A DNA stretch of 56,432 nucleotides. Origin: Acidobacteriaceae bacterium. Lineage in GTDB: Bacteria; Acidobacteriota; Terriglobia; Bryobacterales; Bryobacteraceae. Where the stretch lies: NCBI GenBank assembly GCA_019233755.1, contig JAFAMD010000063.1, forward strand, positions 1 to 56,432. Direction: 5' to 3'. The position numbers and the translations under genes are program-made. The notes below the pieces were generated by a model. The model did no database searches. It was not told the origin of the DNA and saw only the letters and a list, made by a program, of their open reading frames with translations. How positions within the stretch are numbered: position 1 is the stretch's first letter; every line of letters begins with the position of its first letter. Below are positions 1-8,351 of this stretch, piece after piece.

Positions 1-1
1 G

Positions 2-2293
2 GTGGCGCCTGGCCCCGGCAGCAATGAGAGCTTATTGACCGGTGTATTTGCCCCAGGAGGGCCTGGAGGCGTTACCATCCCGGAGGGAGTAATCTCCTCT
101 TCTTTACCCAGCTACACAAATAGCGAGTTCGCCGTGGCGTCGGTCGATTACAACATCTCAGACAAAGACTCGCTTCGCGGCCGCTTTATCTTAAATCGCG
201 TAGGCACGATCGACACTTCAGGCTTTCCGGCGGTGTTTTTCGGCATCCAGCCAACCAACTCCTACCTCGTCACCCTTTCGGAGTACCACACCTTTACACC
301 CACTCTTCTCAATGAGTTCCGGTTTGGATACAACCGTTACAATCAGCAGTTTCCGGTCGCTGGCAATCAGTCGTTTCCCGGGCTGGATGCGTTCCCGAAC
401 ATCACCGTAGACGAGTTGATTGCTGGTTACGGTCCCGATCCCAACGCCCCGCAATACACGATTCAAAACCTCTACCAGATTACCGACAACGTCACGTGGA
501 CGAAAGGAAACCATAGCTTTAAATTCGGCTTCGATGGCTGGAGCGCGATCTCACCCTCGAGCTTCACGCAACGCTCCCGCGGCGATTACGAATGGAGCTT
601 TCTTTCCGATTACCTATACGACAACAACCCCGATGTCATCGCTCAGCGCGGGTTGGGGAACGTGACCTACTATCAAAATCAGCAACTGGCAGGCTTCTAC
701 GGGAACGATAATTGGAAGGTCAAACCGAACCTAACAGTCAACCTTGGAGTGCGGTACGAGTACCTGACTATTCCCCTTACGCAGAACACCCAGGACCTCA
801 ACGCCAGCGCAAGCGTCCCCGGGCTGATTGTCTTCAAATCCCCCACGGCGCAAAAGGCGATCTTCATGCCCCGTGTGGGTGTCGCATATTCCCCCGGAAC
901 TAGCGGCAAGACTTCGATTCGCGCCGGCTTCGGGATTACTTATGATGTGCTCTACGATAACTTGGGGACGCTTAGCCTGCCTCCGCAGCTAAGCACAACT
1001 GTTGACGTAACGGGCTTGAACGCGACCGGCTTTCTTGCAGGTGGAGGCATTTTGCCCAACGCTTCTGTTGCCCCTCCGCAGGGTGCGGCAGCTCGCGCCG
1101 TCACTTCTGGTTTTATCCCGAATCAACAGCGCCCCGAAGCGTACAACTGGAACTTCGGCATCCAGCACGAGTTCGCTGGAAATTATGTGTTTGAGAGTCG
1201 ATACGTCGGGACCCGCGGCCTGTTCCTCCCAATTCAAATTCAGTTGAACCGGCAGCCAACCGTAAATGCGTCCAACGCGTTGCCGGTATATTTCACGGCG
1301 CCGAGTCAGGCGACTTTGAATTCTCTGTCCAGTACGTTGGCCGGCCTTCAAACCGCCTTCGATAACGGAGGCTTCCTCGTACCGGCGTATGCTAACGCCG
1401 GATTCGGCGGTCTGATTACTGCTTTCATGCCCCAGGGCAACTCTTCTTACAATGGATGGTCCAACCAGTTAAGCCGGCGTTTTTCCAACGGTCTGCAATT
1501 TCAAGGCTCCTATACTTGGGCCCACAGCATAGACGATTCCACTGACGCGCTGGCTGCAACCGTGTTGGCCCCACGCCGGCCGCAGGATTCTCAGAATCTT
1601 CGGCCTGAGCGCGCGTCGTCCTTGCTCGATTACCGCAACCGCATCGTGCTGCAGGTGCTTTACGATGTTCCGTTCTTCAAGAGCAGCAGCAGTTGGTGGC
1701 TCAAAAATATCGTCGGAAATTGGGAAATCGCCCCGGTTTATACATATCAATCGGGCCAGCACGTAACGACTCAGAGCGCCGTTGACTCTAACTTGAACGC
1801 CGATAGCGCCCCGGATCGCGTTTTCATTAACCCCGCCGGCAATCGCAATCTGGGCACCACAGCGACACCCCTGACCAACAGTGCTGGCGCCACCGTGGCC
1901 TATCTTGCAGCCAATCCGAATGCAATGTTCGTTGTAGGACCGAAAGGCACATTGCCGGACGCCGGCCGCAGTCTGCTGAACCTGAATCCCATTGACGATA
2001 TCGACCTCACCCTGCTCAAACGATTCGCCATAACCGAGCGCTTCAAGCTCGAGTTCTCCGCTCGCTTCTGGAATATCTTCAATCACCCGCAGTACACCGG
2101 TGGATATATCAACGATGTGGGTGCGTTCAGCGCCCCCGGAAGCACAGCCGGAGGTGGATATGGACCGACCTCGTCACTTGGCATTTTGGCGCGAACAGCA
2201 ATCGAGCCCGGTAGCAGCATTTTCCAGCAATGGAGCCAGGCGTTCGGAAGCAATCCGCGCCAGATGCAATTGGCTCTGAAATTGATCTTCTGA
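2..2293 (+). CDS. TonB-dependent receptor (Oar-like), 3' part
   Basis: Outer-membrane beta-barrel of the large Oar-like TonB-dependent receptor family that is expanded in Acidobacteriota; such proteins are thought to import oligosaccharides or other large substrates. The 763 visible residues are almost entirely barrel: alternating aromatic/polar strands, barrel sections such as DNWKVKPNLTVNLGVRYEY and FKLEFSARFWNIFNHPQY, and the usual C-terminal strand ending QLALKLIF. The N-terminal carboxypeptidase-like domain and most of the plug are missing because the reading frame is open at the left edge, so the GTG at position 2 is probably not the real start. A perfect terminator follows 34 bases after the stop, so the gene ends its transcript. 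The substrate cannot be predicted. Confidence 0.9.
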   Translation: MAPGPGSNESLLTGVFAPGGPGGVTIPEGVISSSLPSYTNSEFAVASVDYNISDKDSLRGRFILNRVGTIDTSGFPAVFFGIQPTNSYLVTLSEYHTFTPTLLNEFRFGYNRYNQQFPVAGNQSFPGLDAFPNITVDELIAGYGPDPNAPQYTIQNLYQITDNVTWTKGNHSFKFGFDGWSAISPSSFTQRSRGDYEWSFLSDYLYDNNPDVIAQRGLGNVTYYQNQQLAGFYGNDNWKVKPNLTVNLGVRYEYLTIPLTQNTQDLNASASVPGLIVFKSPTAQKAIFMPRVGVAYSPGTSGKTSIRAGFGITYDVLYDNLGTLSLPPQLSTTVDVTGLNATGFLAGGGILPNASVAPPQGAAARAVTSGFIPNQQRPEAYNWNFGIQHEFAGNYVFESRYVGTRGLFLPIQIQLNRQPTVNASNALPVYFTAPSQATLNSLSSTLAGLQTAFDNGGFLVPAYANAGFGGLITAFMPQGNSSYNGWSNQLSRRFSNGLQFQGSYTWAHSIDDSTDALAATVLAPRRPQDSQNLRPERASSLLDYRNRIVLQVLYDVPFFKSSSSWWLKNIVGNWEIAPVYTYQSGQHVTTQSAVDSNLNADSAPDRVFINPAGNRNLGTTATPLTNSAGATVAYLAANPNAMFVVGPKGTLPDAGRSLLNLNPIDDIDLTLLKRFAITERFKLEFSARFWNIFNHPQYTGGYINDVGAFSAPGSTAGGGYGPTSSLGILARTAIEPGSSIFQQWSQAFGSNPRQMQLALKLIF

Positions 2294-2326
2294 TCGCCGT
2301 TCGCAACTAACGCAGAAGCCTCCACC

Positions 2327-2356
2327 AAGGCGCGCCGCCCGGCGCGCCTTTTTTTT
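2327..2356 (+). terminator. rho-independent terminator after the TonB receptor
   Basis: A perfect 10-bp stem (AAGGCGCGCC, 2327-2336; GGCGCGCCTT, 2341-2350) closes a 4-base loop and runs into eight T residues. It separates the receptor transcript from the blaI-like promoter downstream. Confidence 0.92.
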
Positions 2357-2405
2357 CACATGCCGATCGGCAACACCGTCGTCTCAAAAGCGAACACCGC
2401 ACCAA

Positions 2406-2451
2406 ACTACGAAAGTTTTCGTTGACACTACGAATGCCTTCGTAGTAAAGT
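2406..2451 (+). promoter_or_regulatory. promoter with two BlaI-type operators
   Basis: A perfect palindrome ACTACGAA-N4-TTCGTAGT lies at 2427-2446. A second, weaker copy (ACTACGAA-N4-TTCGTTGA, right arm 6 of 8) lies at 2406-2425, exactly 21 bp upstream, about two helical turns. A consensus -35 TTGACA (2422-2427) sits between and within the copies, and a plausible -10 TAAAGT (2446-2451) follows with an 18-bp spacer. The predicted transcription start falls at about 2458, which is the GTG start codon. The arrangement fits the autoregulated TAC..GTA dyads bound by BlaI/MecI repressors; the -10 assignment is inference. Confidence 0.75.
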
Positions 2452-2457
2452 TCAGTC

Positions 2458-2847
2458 GTGGCGAAATCCGTACCGCCGAAACCAACTGCGACAGAACTGG
2501 AGATCCTGCGCGTGCTGTGGGATCGCGGCCCTTCCACCGTGCGGGAAGTCCACGAAGTACTCGCCCATGCCAAACCCATGGGTTACACATCGGTTCTTAA
2601 GTTGCTTCAGATCATGACTACGAAGGGTACGGTCCGCAGAAATGAAGACGCACGCGCACACGTATACGAAGCCGTTCAACCTGCCGAGACCACCAAACGC
2701 CAGCTTGTCACCGATCTGGTTCAGCGCGCCTTTGCCGGCTCTGCCAGCCAGTTGATGATGCACGCGCTCGCGGGAAAGAAGGCCTCAGCGCAGGAGATCG
2801 ACGAGATTCGCCGGATGCTCGATGAATACGAAGGGAGAACGAAATGA
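2458..2847 (+). CDS. BlaI/MecI/CopY-family transcriptional repressor
   Basis: Winged-helix repressor of the BlaI/MecI family (129 aa, the family's normal size). The N-terminal half carries the characteristic helix-turn-helix, with ELEILRVLWDRGPSTVREV at about residues 13-31 and recognition helix YTSVLKLLQIMTTKG at 42-56; the C-terminal half is the helical dimerization part. In this family the repressor is removed when a partner M56 metalloprotease senses an envelope signal. That partner is encoded directly downstream with a 4-base ATGA overlap, so the two are co-translated. No Shine-Dalgarno sequence precedes the GTG start, and the predicted transcription start coincides with it, so the mRNA may be leaderless. 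Two phased palindromes in the promoter suggest autoregulation. Confidence 0.92.
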   Translation: MAKSVPPKPTATELEILRVLWDRGPSTVREVHEVLAHAKPMGYTSVLKLLQIMTTKGTVRRNEDARAHVYEAVQPAETTKRQLVTDLVQRAFAGSASQLMMHALAGKKASAQEIDEIRRMLDEYEGRTK

Positions 2848-4604
2848 CAGGTCCGGGATCTTTGCTGTCGCCTGATCTCATGCAGACGCTTGGCTGGACG
2901 CTGGCTCACTTTCTCTGGCAGGGAGCCGCGCTGGCGGTCCTGCTCTATATCTTTCTCGCGTTCAGCCGGAGCGCTATAGTGCGCTACTGGGCAGCGGTCA
3001 GCACACTCGTCCTCATGACCGCGGCTCCCGTGCTCACGTTCGCCTTACTGCATCAGTCGGCTCAACCGGCGAGCAGCGTAGCGACCTTCGAGCGGGCACT
3101 GACGGACCTCGGCACAATCGCGAGCGCGACAGGAGTCGTCCCGGTCGCCGCTACTCGCCCACTCATCACGATTAACTGGCCGGCATGTTTTGTCGGTGCC
3201 TGGCTCGCGGGCGTGCTGGCGTGCGGCATTCGCGCACTGGGCGGCTGGGTGCTTGTCAGACGCCTTTACCACCAGCAGCGGCAGCCCATTGCGCCGTTTC
3301 TTGCGGAACGCTGCCTGGCCATACAGCACCGCTTGGGGATCACGCGGACCGTCTCTTACTTCCATTCCAGGCTCGTTCAGGTTCCCGCAGTGATCGGTTG
3401 GTTCCGTCCGGTTGTGCTGCTGCCGCTAACGGCGCTGACAGGGCTGTCGCCCGAACAACTCGAGGCCATCATCGCCCACGAGCTTGCGCATATCCGCCGC
3501 TTCGATTCGTTCGTGAACCTCTTCCAGATCGCGGCTGAGACTGGTCTCTTCTATCATCCGGCCGTGTGGTGGGTGAGCCGGCTAATCCGCACGGAACGCG
3601 AAAACTGCTGCGACGACATTGCAGTAGCGCTCTGCGGTGACGCCGGATGTTACGCACGGGCACTTACTCTCATGGAAGGGTGGCGCGCTACACCATCGCT
3701 CGTGCTGGCTGCAAACAGCGGAGCTTTGAAGGCTCGCATCAGCCGATTGCTCGGCCTGCAGGCCGTAACACGCAGCGTGCCGCCCGCCGGGCTGGCCGCA
3801 ATAGGCATACTTTGCGTTGCCGGCGTTCTCCTGGCCACCACCAACTTCAATGAAGTACTAACCAACATCTCGAGTACTGATCCCGCGCCCGCAAGTGGTG
3901 CGGAAGCGAGTGCCCAACCTGTCCCTCCTCCCGCGTTTCCCGCCGATCAAACCGGCTCGACACCGGCTCCCGCAGTGAGCCGAGGCTTCAAACCCGCTCC
4001 ACAGGCTGTACCGGCCCCGGCAAGCGATGGTGACAATCAGGAGCCGACGCCACAAACTTCGACGCCGCACGACTCGGAAGACAAGTCTTCTTACATCGAG
4101 GGCCTGCAACAGGCCGGCCTGAAGAACATCCGTGTAGACGAATTGATTGCCTTGAAGATTCAGGGCGTGTCGCCGGACTATATCCGGCAAATGCACGCTG
4201 CCGGGTTCGATCCCAAAGCTGGTGAGCTGATCGCAATGAAAGTTCAGGGAATAACACCCGAGTACGTAAAAAAGGTGCGCGATGCATGGCCGAACGCAAA
4301 ACTCAGCGGGATCATTGCCATGAAAGTGCAGGGAGTCAATCCCGCAGATGCCTCCGAGTTCAGACGCGTCGGACTGAACGATCTGAACCTCGGCCAACTG
4401 ATTGCTTTTCGCGTGCAGGGCATTACGCCTGAATATGTCCGCGAACTGCAATCGTCGGGCCTGACAGACTTAAACACAGGCGAAATCATCGCAGCAAGGG
4501 TGCAAGGCATTACGCCCGAGTTCATTCAAAAGGTGCGCGCGCATGGATTCCAACATCTGAGCCTGCATCAGTTGATCGCACTTAAAATCGCCAACGTTTT
4601 CTAA
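2844..4604 (+). CDS. M56 (BlaR1-like) membrane metalloprotease sensor with C-terminal repeats
   Basis: Integral-membrane zinc protease of the M56/BlaR1 family, presumed to sense an extracytoplasmic signal and relieve repression by the upstream BlaI-type protein. Hydrophobic segments are visible near residues 25-45, 50-66, 113-133 and 312-332. The zinc motif HELAH is at 212-216, and the downstream ERENCCDD segment supplies the usual third-ligand region. After the last membrane helix comes a Pro/Ala/Ser-rich linker (about 345-415). Where BlaR1 has a penicillin-binding domain, this protein instead has six units of a 28-29 residue repeat (about 415-586) with the core LIALKIQGVSPDYIRQM; the last unit is incomplete. 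The next gene encodes a secreted protein with the same repeat. The ligand is unknown, and beta-lactam sensing is not supported because no penicillin-binding motifs are present. Confidence 0.9.
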   Translation: MTGPGSLLSPDLMQTLGWTLAHFLWQGAALAVLLYIFLAFSRSAIVRYWAAVSTLVLMTAAPVLTFALLHQSAQPASSVATFERALTDLGTIASATGVVPVAATRPLITINWPACFVGAWLAGVLACGIRALGGWVLVRRLYHQQRQPIAPFLAERCLAIQHRLGITRTVSYFHSRLVQVPAVIGWFRPVVLLPLTALTGLSPEQLEAIIAHELAHIRRFDSFVNLFQIAAETGLFYHPAVWWVSRLIRTERENCCDDIAVALCGDAGCYARALTLMEGWRATPSLVLAANSGALKARISRLLGLQAVTRSVPPAGLAAIGILCVAGVLLATTNFNEVLTNISSTDPAPASGAEASAQPVPPPAFPADQTGSTPAPAVSRGFKPAPQAVPAPASDGDNQEPTPQTSTPHDSEDKSSYIEGLQQAGLKNIRVDELIALKIQGVSPDYIRQMHAAGFDPKAGELIAMKVQGITPEYVKKVRDAWPNAKLSGIIAMKVQGVNPADASEFRRVGLNDLNLGQLIAFRVQGITPEYVRELQSSGLTDLNTGEIIAARVQGITPEFIQKVRAHGFQHLSLHQLIALKIANVF

Positions 4605-4631
4605 TCGGCAGTAAACGGAAAGAGTTAGCTT

Positions 4632-5471
4632 ATGCGAATGATCACCATTTGTGTGCCTTTATTGCTGCCCTTGCTTGCAACGTCGGCAACCATCCATGGA
4701 GAATGGACGCTGAGCCGCTCCGCTGATCCCGGAAAAGCGACTTTTTCGCTGCAAAGTTCGCGCGAAGACGGGAACCATTTCAGCAGCAGTTCCGACTGGA
4801 ACGTCAGTGAATTCAGAGGTCTCGATTGGTCTGCCTCCGGGAAACACGACGTCCACTTTGCAATCGCCCGCGATGCCGGAACGATTGACTGCAAAGGTTT
4901 CCTCGAAGGAAGCGAGGGGGCCGGCCTGTTTACGTTTCAACCCAACGCTGCTTTCCCCAGTGAAATGGCATCGCTTGGCTTCCCGGGAATCACCGATGAG
5001 AATCAATTTGCCTTCGCCCTTCACAACGTCAGCCTGGCCTTTGCGCGCGAAATCAAATCGGCGGGAATCCGCAATGTCGATGCCGGTAAGCTGATCGCAT
5101 TTCGAATTCACGGCGTCACGCCGGAGTTCGCAAAGGATATACGCGCCGCGGGAGTAGACGCTAATGATGCGGACAAGCTCATCGCGTTTCGCATCCATGG
5201 GGTAACGCCGGAGTTCGTACGCGAGATGCGGGCCGCGGGCGTCAATGTCACCGACGGTGGCAAACTCGTCGCATTTCGTATTCACGGGGTTTCGCCGGAG
5301 TATGTAAAGGCGCTGGAGAAGCTCGGTTACGCAAATCCGGATCCTGAGAAATTAATCGGCCTTCGTATTCACGATGTGACACCCGAATACATCGAAAGCC
5401 TGCGTGCACACGGGATGCAAAACCTCACGTTGGATCAACTCGTGGCCCTGCGTATCCACGGAATAAACTGA
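4632..5471 (+). CDS. secreted protein with M56-type 29-residue repeats
   Basis: The function is not recognised. A signal peptide (residues 1-19, cleavage near ATSATIHG) directs the 279-residue product out of the cytoplasm. Residues 20-130 form a polar, beta-rich domain beginning GEWTLSRSADPG. From about 135 to the end there are four complete 29-residue repeats and a partial fifth, built on the core KLIAFRIHGVTPEFVREM. The same repeat forms the extracytoplasmic tail of the M56 sensor encoded 27 bases upstream, so the two probably arose by duplication and may bind each other or a common ligand. It starts close behind the sensor without a terminator, so it should belong to the BlaI-controlled operon. 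Possible roles (ligand-binding partner, decoy or output protein) are inference. Confidence 0.8.
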   Translation: MRMITICVPLLLPLLATSATIHGEWTLSRSADPGKATFSLQSSREDGNHFSSSSDWNVSEFRGLDWSASGKHDVHFAIARDAGTIDCKGFLEGSEGAGLFTFQPNAAFPSEMASLGFPGITDENQFAFALHNVSLAFAREIKSAGIRNVDAGKLIAFRIHGVTPEFAKDIRAAGVDANDADKLIAFRIHGVTPEFVREMRAAGVNVTDGGKLVAFRIHGVSPEYVKALEKLGYANPDPEKLIGLRIHDVTPEYIESLRAHGMQNLTLDQLVALRIHGIN

Positions 5472-5499
5472 CTAAAGGTCAGAGATCGCATGAGGAACT

Positions 5500-5625
5500 T
5501 CTCGCAGGACGACGCCGCTCACTCTGGCAACCCTGGCGCTCGTCGCCTTGGCTTCTTTAGCAGGGTTCCTTCCGGCGATTCGCGCCAGCCGCATTGATCC
5601 AACCCACGCGCTTCGCTATGAATGA
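5500..5625 (+). pseudogene. C-terminal fossil of an ADOP/MacB-type ABC permease
   Basis: Reading from 5500 there are 41 codons without a start codon, ending in TGA at 5623-5625. The sequence contains a hydrophobic helix (TPLTLATLALVALASLAGF) followed by LPAIRASRIDPTHALRYE. This is the stereotyped last transmembrane helix and tail of FtsX/MacB-like permeases, especially the acidobacterial duplicated orphan permeases (usual form LPARRAARVDPxxALRYE). No other part of such a permease exists nearby, so this is a remnant left by deletion. The rest of the 5472-5776 interval, up to the AsmA gene, shows nothing further that can be supported. Confidence 0.75.
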
Positions 5626-5776
5626 AGTCGCAAACGCGGCACGCCTCCCCTGATCTTCGACAGATTTGTGTCGGCATTTATACATATGCGTGTCATTCCC
5701 CACTTGCCGGTGAGTGTTTCGTTGTTTTCAGATTTCGCGCGGATCTTTTGGCGCAGGCGGCGTCTAACTTTTTGCC

Positions 5777-7855
5777 ATGCGCCGCTTATTGATCATTCTC
5801 GGAATCGCCGCCGCTGCGCTGATTTGCGTGTTTCTCCTGGCCGCCAGTCTGCTGAACGTCAACAAGTTCCGGCCGCGCATACAGTCTGAGATGCAGAGCA
5901 AGCTGAATCGCCCAGTCACATTGGGAGAGCTGCACCTGCACCTGTTCCCGCTCGCGATCAAAGTGGATGGACTCACCATCGCAGAATCCCCAACCTTTCC
6001 ATCGTCGCGTCCATTCGCTACTGCCAAGGAGGTCTACGCCAGCGCCAGCCTGATGTCTCTCCTGCACGGCGAGCCGCAGATCACGGACGTGACGTTAGAT
6101 GAGCCGCAGATTGAGCTGATCCGGAACACCGCAGGCATCTGGAATATCTCAATCCTCGACGGCAGCGCTCCGAATGCCGCATCGGGCGCGAATGCCGCAT
6201 CGGGCAGCAAAGAGCCGGCCCGGCAGGGCGGTTTTACGCTGAATAAACTAAGCGTGACCAACGGGCAGGTTGCCGTAACGGACGAGCACAGCAAAGCCCC
6301 TCGGGCAATCTACAACCACATCGATCTCACCTTGAGCGACTTCGCCCCCGGCAAGCCCTTCGATGTCGCCGCCGACGTTCACGTTCCGGGCCAGGGGAAA
6401 GAACTCCTCTCGTTTCGTGGAGCGGCCGGCCCCCTCGCATCCGGCGCCGCCGAAATCACGCCGGTTAACGGCCAGTTGTCGATCCAGGAAGTTTCGATGG
6501 CAGGACTGAACAGCGTCGCCGCGGGGGCAATCCCGCCGAACACCGACGCAGTGGCGTCAGGGAATGCCACCATCACCTCAGGAGGCGGATCCATTGCTTG
6601 TAAGGGCAACTTGACACTGGACAAAGCGGTGATCAGGGGTGCCAGGGTAAGCTACCCGATCGACACGCAATATGATCTGGCGCTAAGCCCGAAAACGGAC
6701 CAGATTGCGATTCGGTCCGGCTCGGTGAAGCTGGGGCCGACGGTCCTCTCAATTGTCGGCACTGTTGATTCGGGTGTGACGCCGTCGAATATCAACTTGC
6801 GAGCCGTTACAAACAACGCCTCAATCACAGAACTCTCGCGCTTGGCCAGCAGCTTTGACGCTGCTGCTAACAGCAACGACCAGATTAAAGGGACGATCAG
6901 CGCCGACATGACAGCCATCGGATCCATGAAAGCCCCCCAGGTGCAAGGAAACATTTCCGCAAGCAGCATTCAAGCGCAGGAACTGGTTCTCACGAACGTT
7001 CACGCGGCGTGCAAGATGACCAATGGAGTGGTGCAATTGGCCCCGGTTACAGCCGGAGTCTTCGGCGGACAGGCGGACGGCACTATCACAGTGGATACGA
7101 AGCCGGCTCATCCTCTCTGCTCGGTCAATGCGCGCCTTAATGGTGTGGATACGAACGCGTTGCTCTCTGCCATGAGTTCCGTAAAAAATACGCTCTATGG
7201 CAGCTTGGCCGCCCAGGGAAACCTGAGCTTCGCTGTCGATTCGAGTACCAATCTGGCCGGCACACTAAACGGACCGCTAAATTTCAGCGTGACAAACGGC
7301 CAGCTCAAGAACGTCAACATCCTGAATGAACTGGCGCGTATCGGCAAGTTTGTGAATACTCCTGCAGTGCAATCCGCATCCAGTTCAAACCTCCGCCAGC
7401 TCTCTGGAACTCTCAACATCAATCACGGGGTCGCCACCACAAACAATCTTGTCGCCCTCCTTGACCAGGGTTCCCTCTCTGCAAACGGATCGCTCAATCT
7501 TGTAACTCAGGGCCTCAATTTACACATGACCGCGGTGCTTGCAAACACGCTCAGCAAAACAGTCGGCGGGACTGGCATTGGCGGTTATTTAAACACCGCG
7601 TTGGCCAACAACAAGGGGGAACTGGTCCTGCCGGTGATCGTCACCGGCACGATGGCGCACCCAGTATATACACCGGATGCAGAGGCAATCGCGAAGATGA
7701 AGATGAATCAACTGTTGCCGACAGCCGATAATCCCGGCAGTCTGGTTAACACGTTGCTTGGTGGCGCAAAAGGCAAGCAATCCGGGCAGAAGAACAACCA
7801 GCAGCCCGCCAATCCGCTGGACTCCCTCATAAACTCACTGGGCAAGAAACACTGA
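5777..7855 (+). CDS. AsmA-family envelope protein
   Basis: Inner-membrane-anchored periplasmic protein of the AsmA family (692 aa). These proteins belong to the AsmA/TamB group implicated in outer-membrane biogenesis and phospholipid transport. One N-terminal membrane helix (about residues 3-28) is followed by the AsmA signature VNKFRPRIQSEMQSKLNRPVTLGEL, with LHLFPLAIKVDGLTI after it. The middle is a long, repetitive beta-rich region typical of the family's lipid-groove domain. The C-terminal part (about 490-640) resembles the AsmA C-terminal domain, with NGQLKNVNILNELARIGKF and a V-x-GT-hydrophobic motif. It ends in a low-complexity Gln/Asn/Lys tail. No clear Shine-Dalgarno precedes the ATG. 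It is monocistronic and has no functional link to its neighbours. Confidence 0.88.
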   Translation: MRRLLIILGIAAAALICVFLLAASLLNVNKFRPRIQSEMQSKLNRPVTLGELHLHLFPLAIKVDGLTIAESPTFPSSRPFATAKEVYASASLMSLLHGEPQITDVTLDEPQIELIRNTAGIWNISILDGSAPNAASGANAASGSKEPARQGGFTLNKLSVTNGQVAVTDEHSKAPRAIYNHIDLTLSDFAPGKPFDVAADVHVPGQGKELLSFRGAAGPLASGAAEITPVNGQLSIQEVSMAGLNSVAAGAIPPNTDAVASGNATITSGGGSIACKGNLTLDKAVIRGARVSYPIDTQYDLALSPKTDQIAIRSGSVKLGPTVLSIVGTVDSGVTPSNINLRAVTNNASITELSRLASSFDAAANSNDQIKGTISADMTAIGSMKAPQVQGNISASSIQAQELVLTNVHAACKMTNGVVQLAPVTAGVFGGQADGTITVDTKPAHPLCSVNARLNGVDTNALLSAMSSVKNTLYGSLAAQGNLSFAVDSSTNLAGTLNGPLNFSVTNGQLKNVNILNELARIGKFVNTPAVQSASSSNLRQLSGTLNINHGVATTNNLVALLDQGSLSANGSLNLVTQGLNLHMTAVLANTLSKTVGGTGIGGYLNTALANNKGELVLPVIVTGTMAHPVYTPDAEAIAKMKMNQLLPTADNPGSLVNTLLGGAKGKQSGQKNNQQPANPLDSLINSLGKKH

Positions 7856-7902
7856 TTCCCCGTCGGAACTGGAAGGGCAAGTCGAATTTTTTTGTGAGTG
7901 CC

Positions 7903-7929
7903 TGTCGATTTGCAGTCCCCTGCCCCGTC
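7903..7929 (+). promoter_or_regulatory. candidate ECF42-dependent promoter
   Basis: TGTCGA at 7903-7908 and CGTC at 7926-7929 are separated by 17 bp. This matches the -35 TGTCGA and -10 CGA/TC signature reported for ECF42 sigma factors, whose gene is the third member of this operon. The element lies 43 bases upstream of the first YCII gene, in the right orientation for autoregulation. Confidence 0.7.
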
Positions 7930-7971
7930 GCTTGTCTGAGAGCGAGAGCAAATGCTCTAAGGGAGACCACT

Positions 7972-8322
7972 ATGAAATACTTCTTATCAATCTACTGCGA
8001 TGAGGCCGCCGATGCCCGCAAGAACAAAGAAGAGCAGGAGCAGGTGTATGTCGCATATGGCGCCTACGACTCCGACGGGCGTCAGCGCGGCGTCATTCTT
8101 TCCGGCGAAGCCCTGCATCCGAGTTCAACAGCAACTACCGTCCGGGTCCGGAACGGCAAAACGATAACCACGGACGGACCATTCGCCGAAACCAAGGAAC
8201 AACTCGGCGGCTACTATATCATCGATTGCAAGAACTTGGACGAGGCCATAGACTGGGCCAAGCGGGTGCCGCATGCCTCGGAAAGCGCAGTTGAAATTCG
8301 GCCGATAATGGTCTTCTCATAG
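7972..8322 (+). CDS. YCII/DGPF-domain protein (first copy)
   Basis: Small cytoplasmic protein (116 aa) of the YCII-related/DGPF family. The family is a ferredoxin-like fold related to dienelactone-type enzymes, with no settled reaction. The diagnostic TTDGPFAETKEQLGGYYIIDC lies at about residues 63-83, followed by the helix DEAIDWAKRVP. I chose the ATG at 7972 because the start MKYFLSIYCDE is typical and AGGGAGA lies just upstream; the upstream in-frame extension does not look like coding sequence. Proteins of this family are the regular genomic companions of ECF42 sigma factors, and two copies precede such a sigma factor here. Confidence 0.9.
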   Translation: MKYFLSIYCDEAADARKNKEEQEQVYVAYGAYDSDGRQRGVILSGEALHPSSTATTVRVRNGKTITTDGPFAETKEQLGGYYIIDCKNLDEAIDWAKRVPHASESAVEIRPIMVFS

Positions 8323-8351
8323 GAACAACCCGAACAAGGAAGGAACTCACG

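Noticed and set aside
1469..2086. Long antisense open frame in the TonB receptor gene
   Set aside because: The receptor frame shows clear family motifs, and the antisense product resembles nothing; it is a GC-driven shadow.
2844..4604. Interpreting the M56 protein as a beta-lactam sensor because of its BlaR1 kinship
   Set aside because: The C-terminal penicillin-binding domain is absent and replaced by the repeat array, and no beta-lactamase gene is nearby.
5668..5889. A 73-codon frame between the permease fossil and the AsmA gene
   Set aside because: It overlaps the AsmA gene, lacks a ribosome site and has no recognisable motif.
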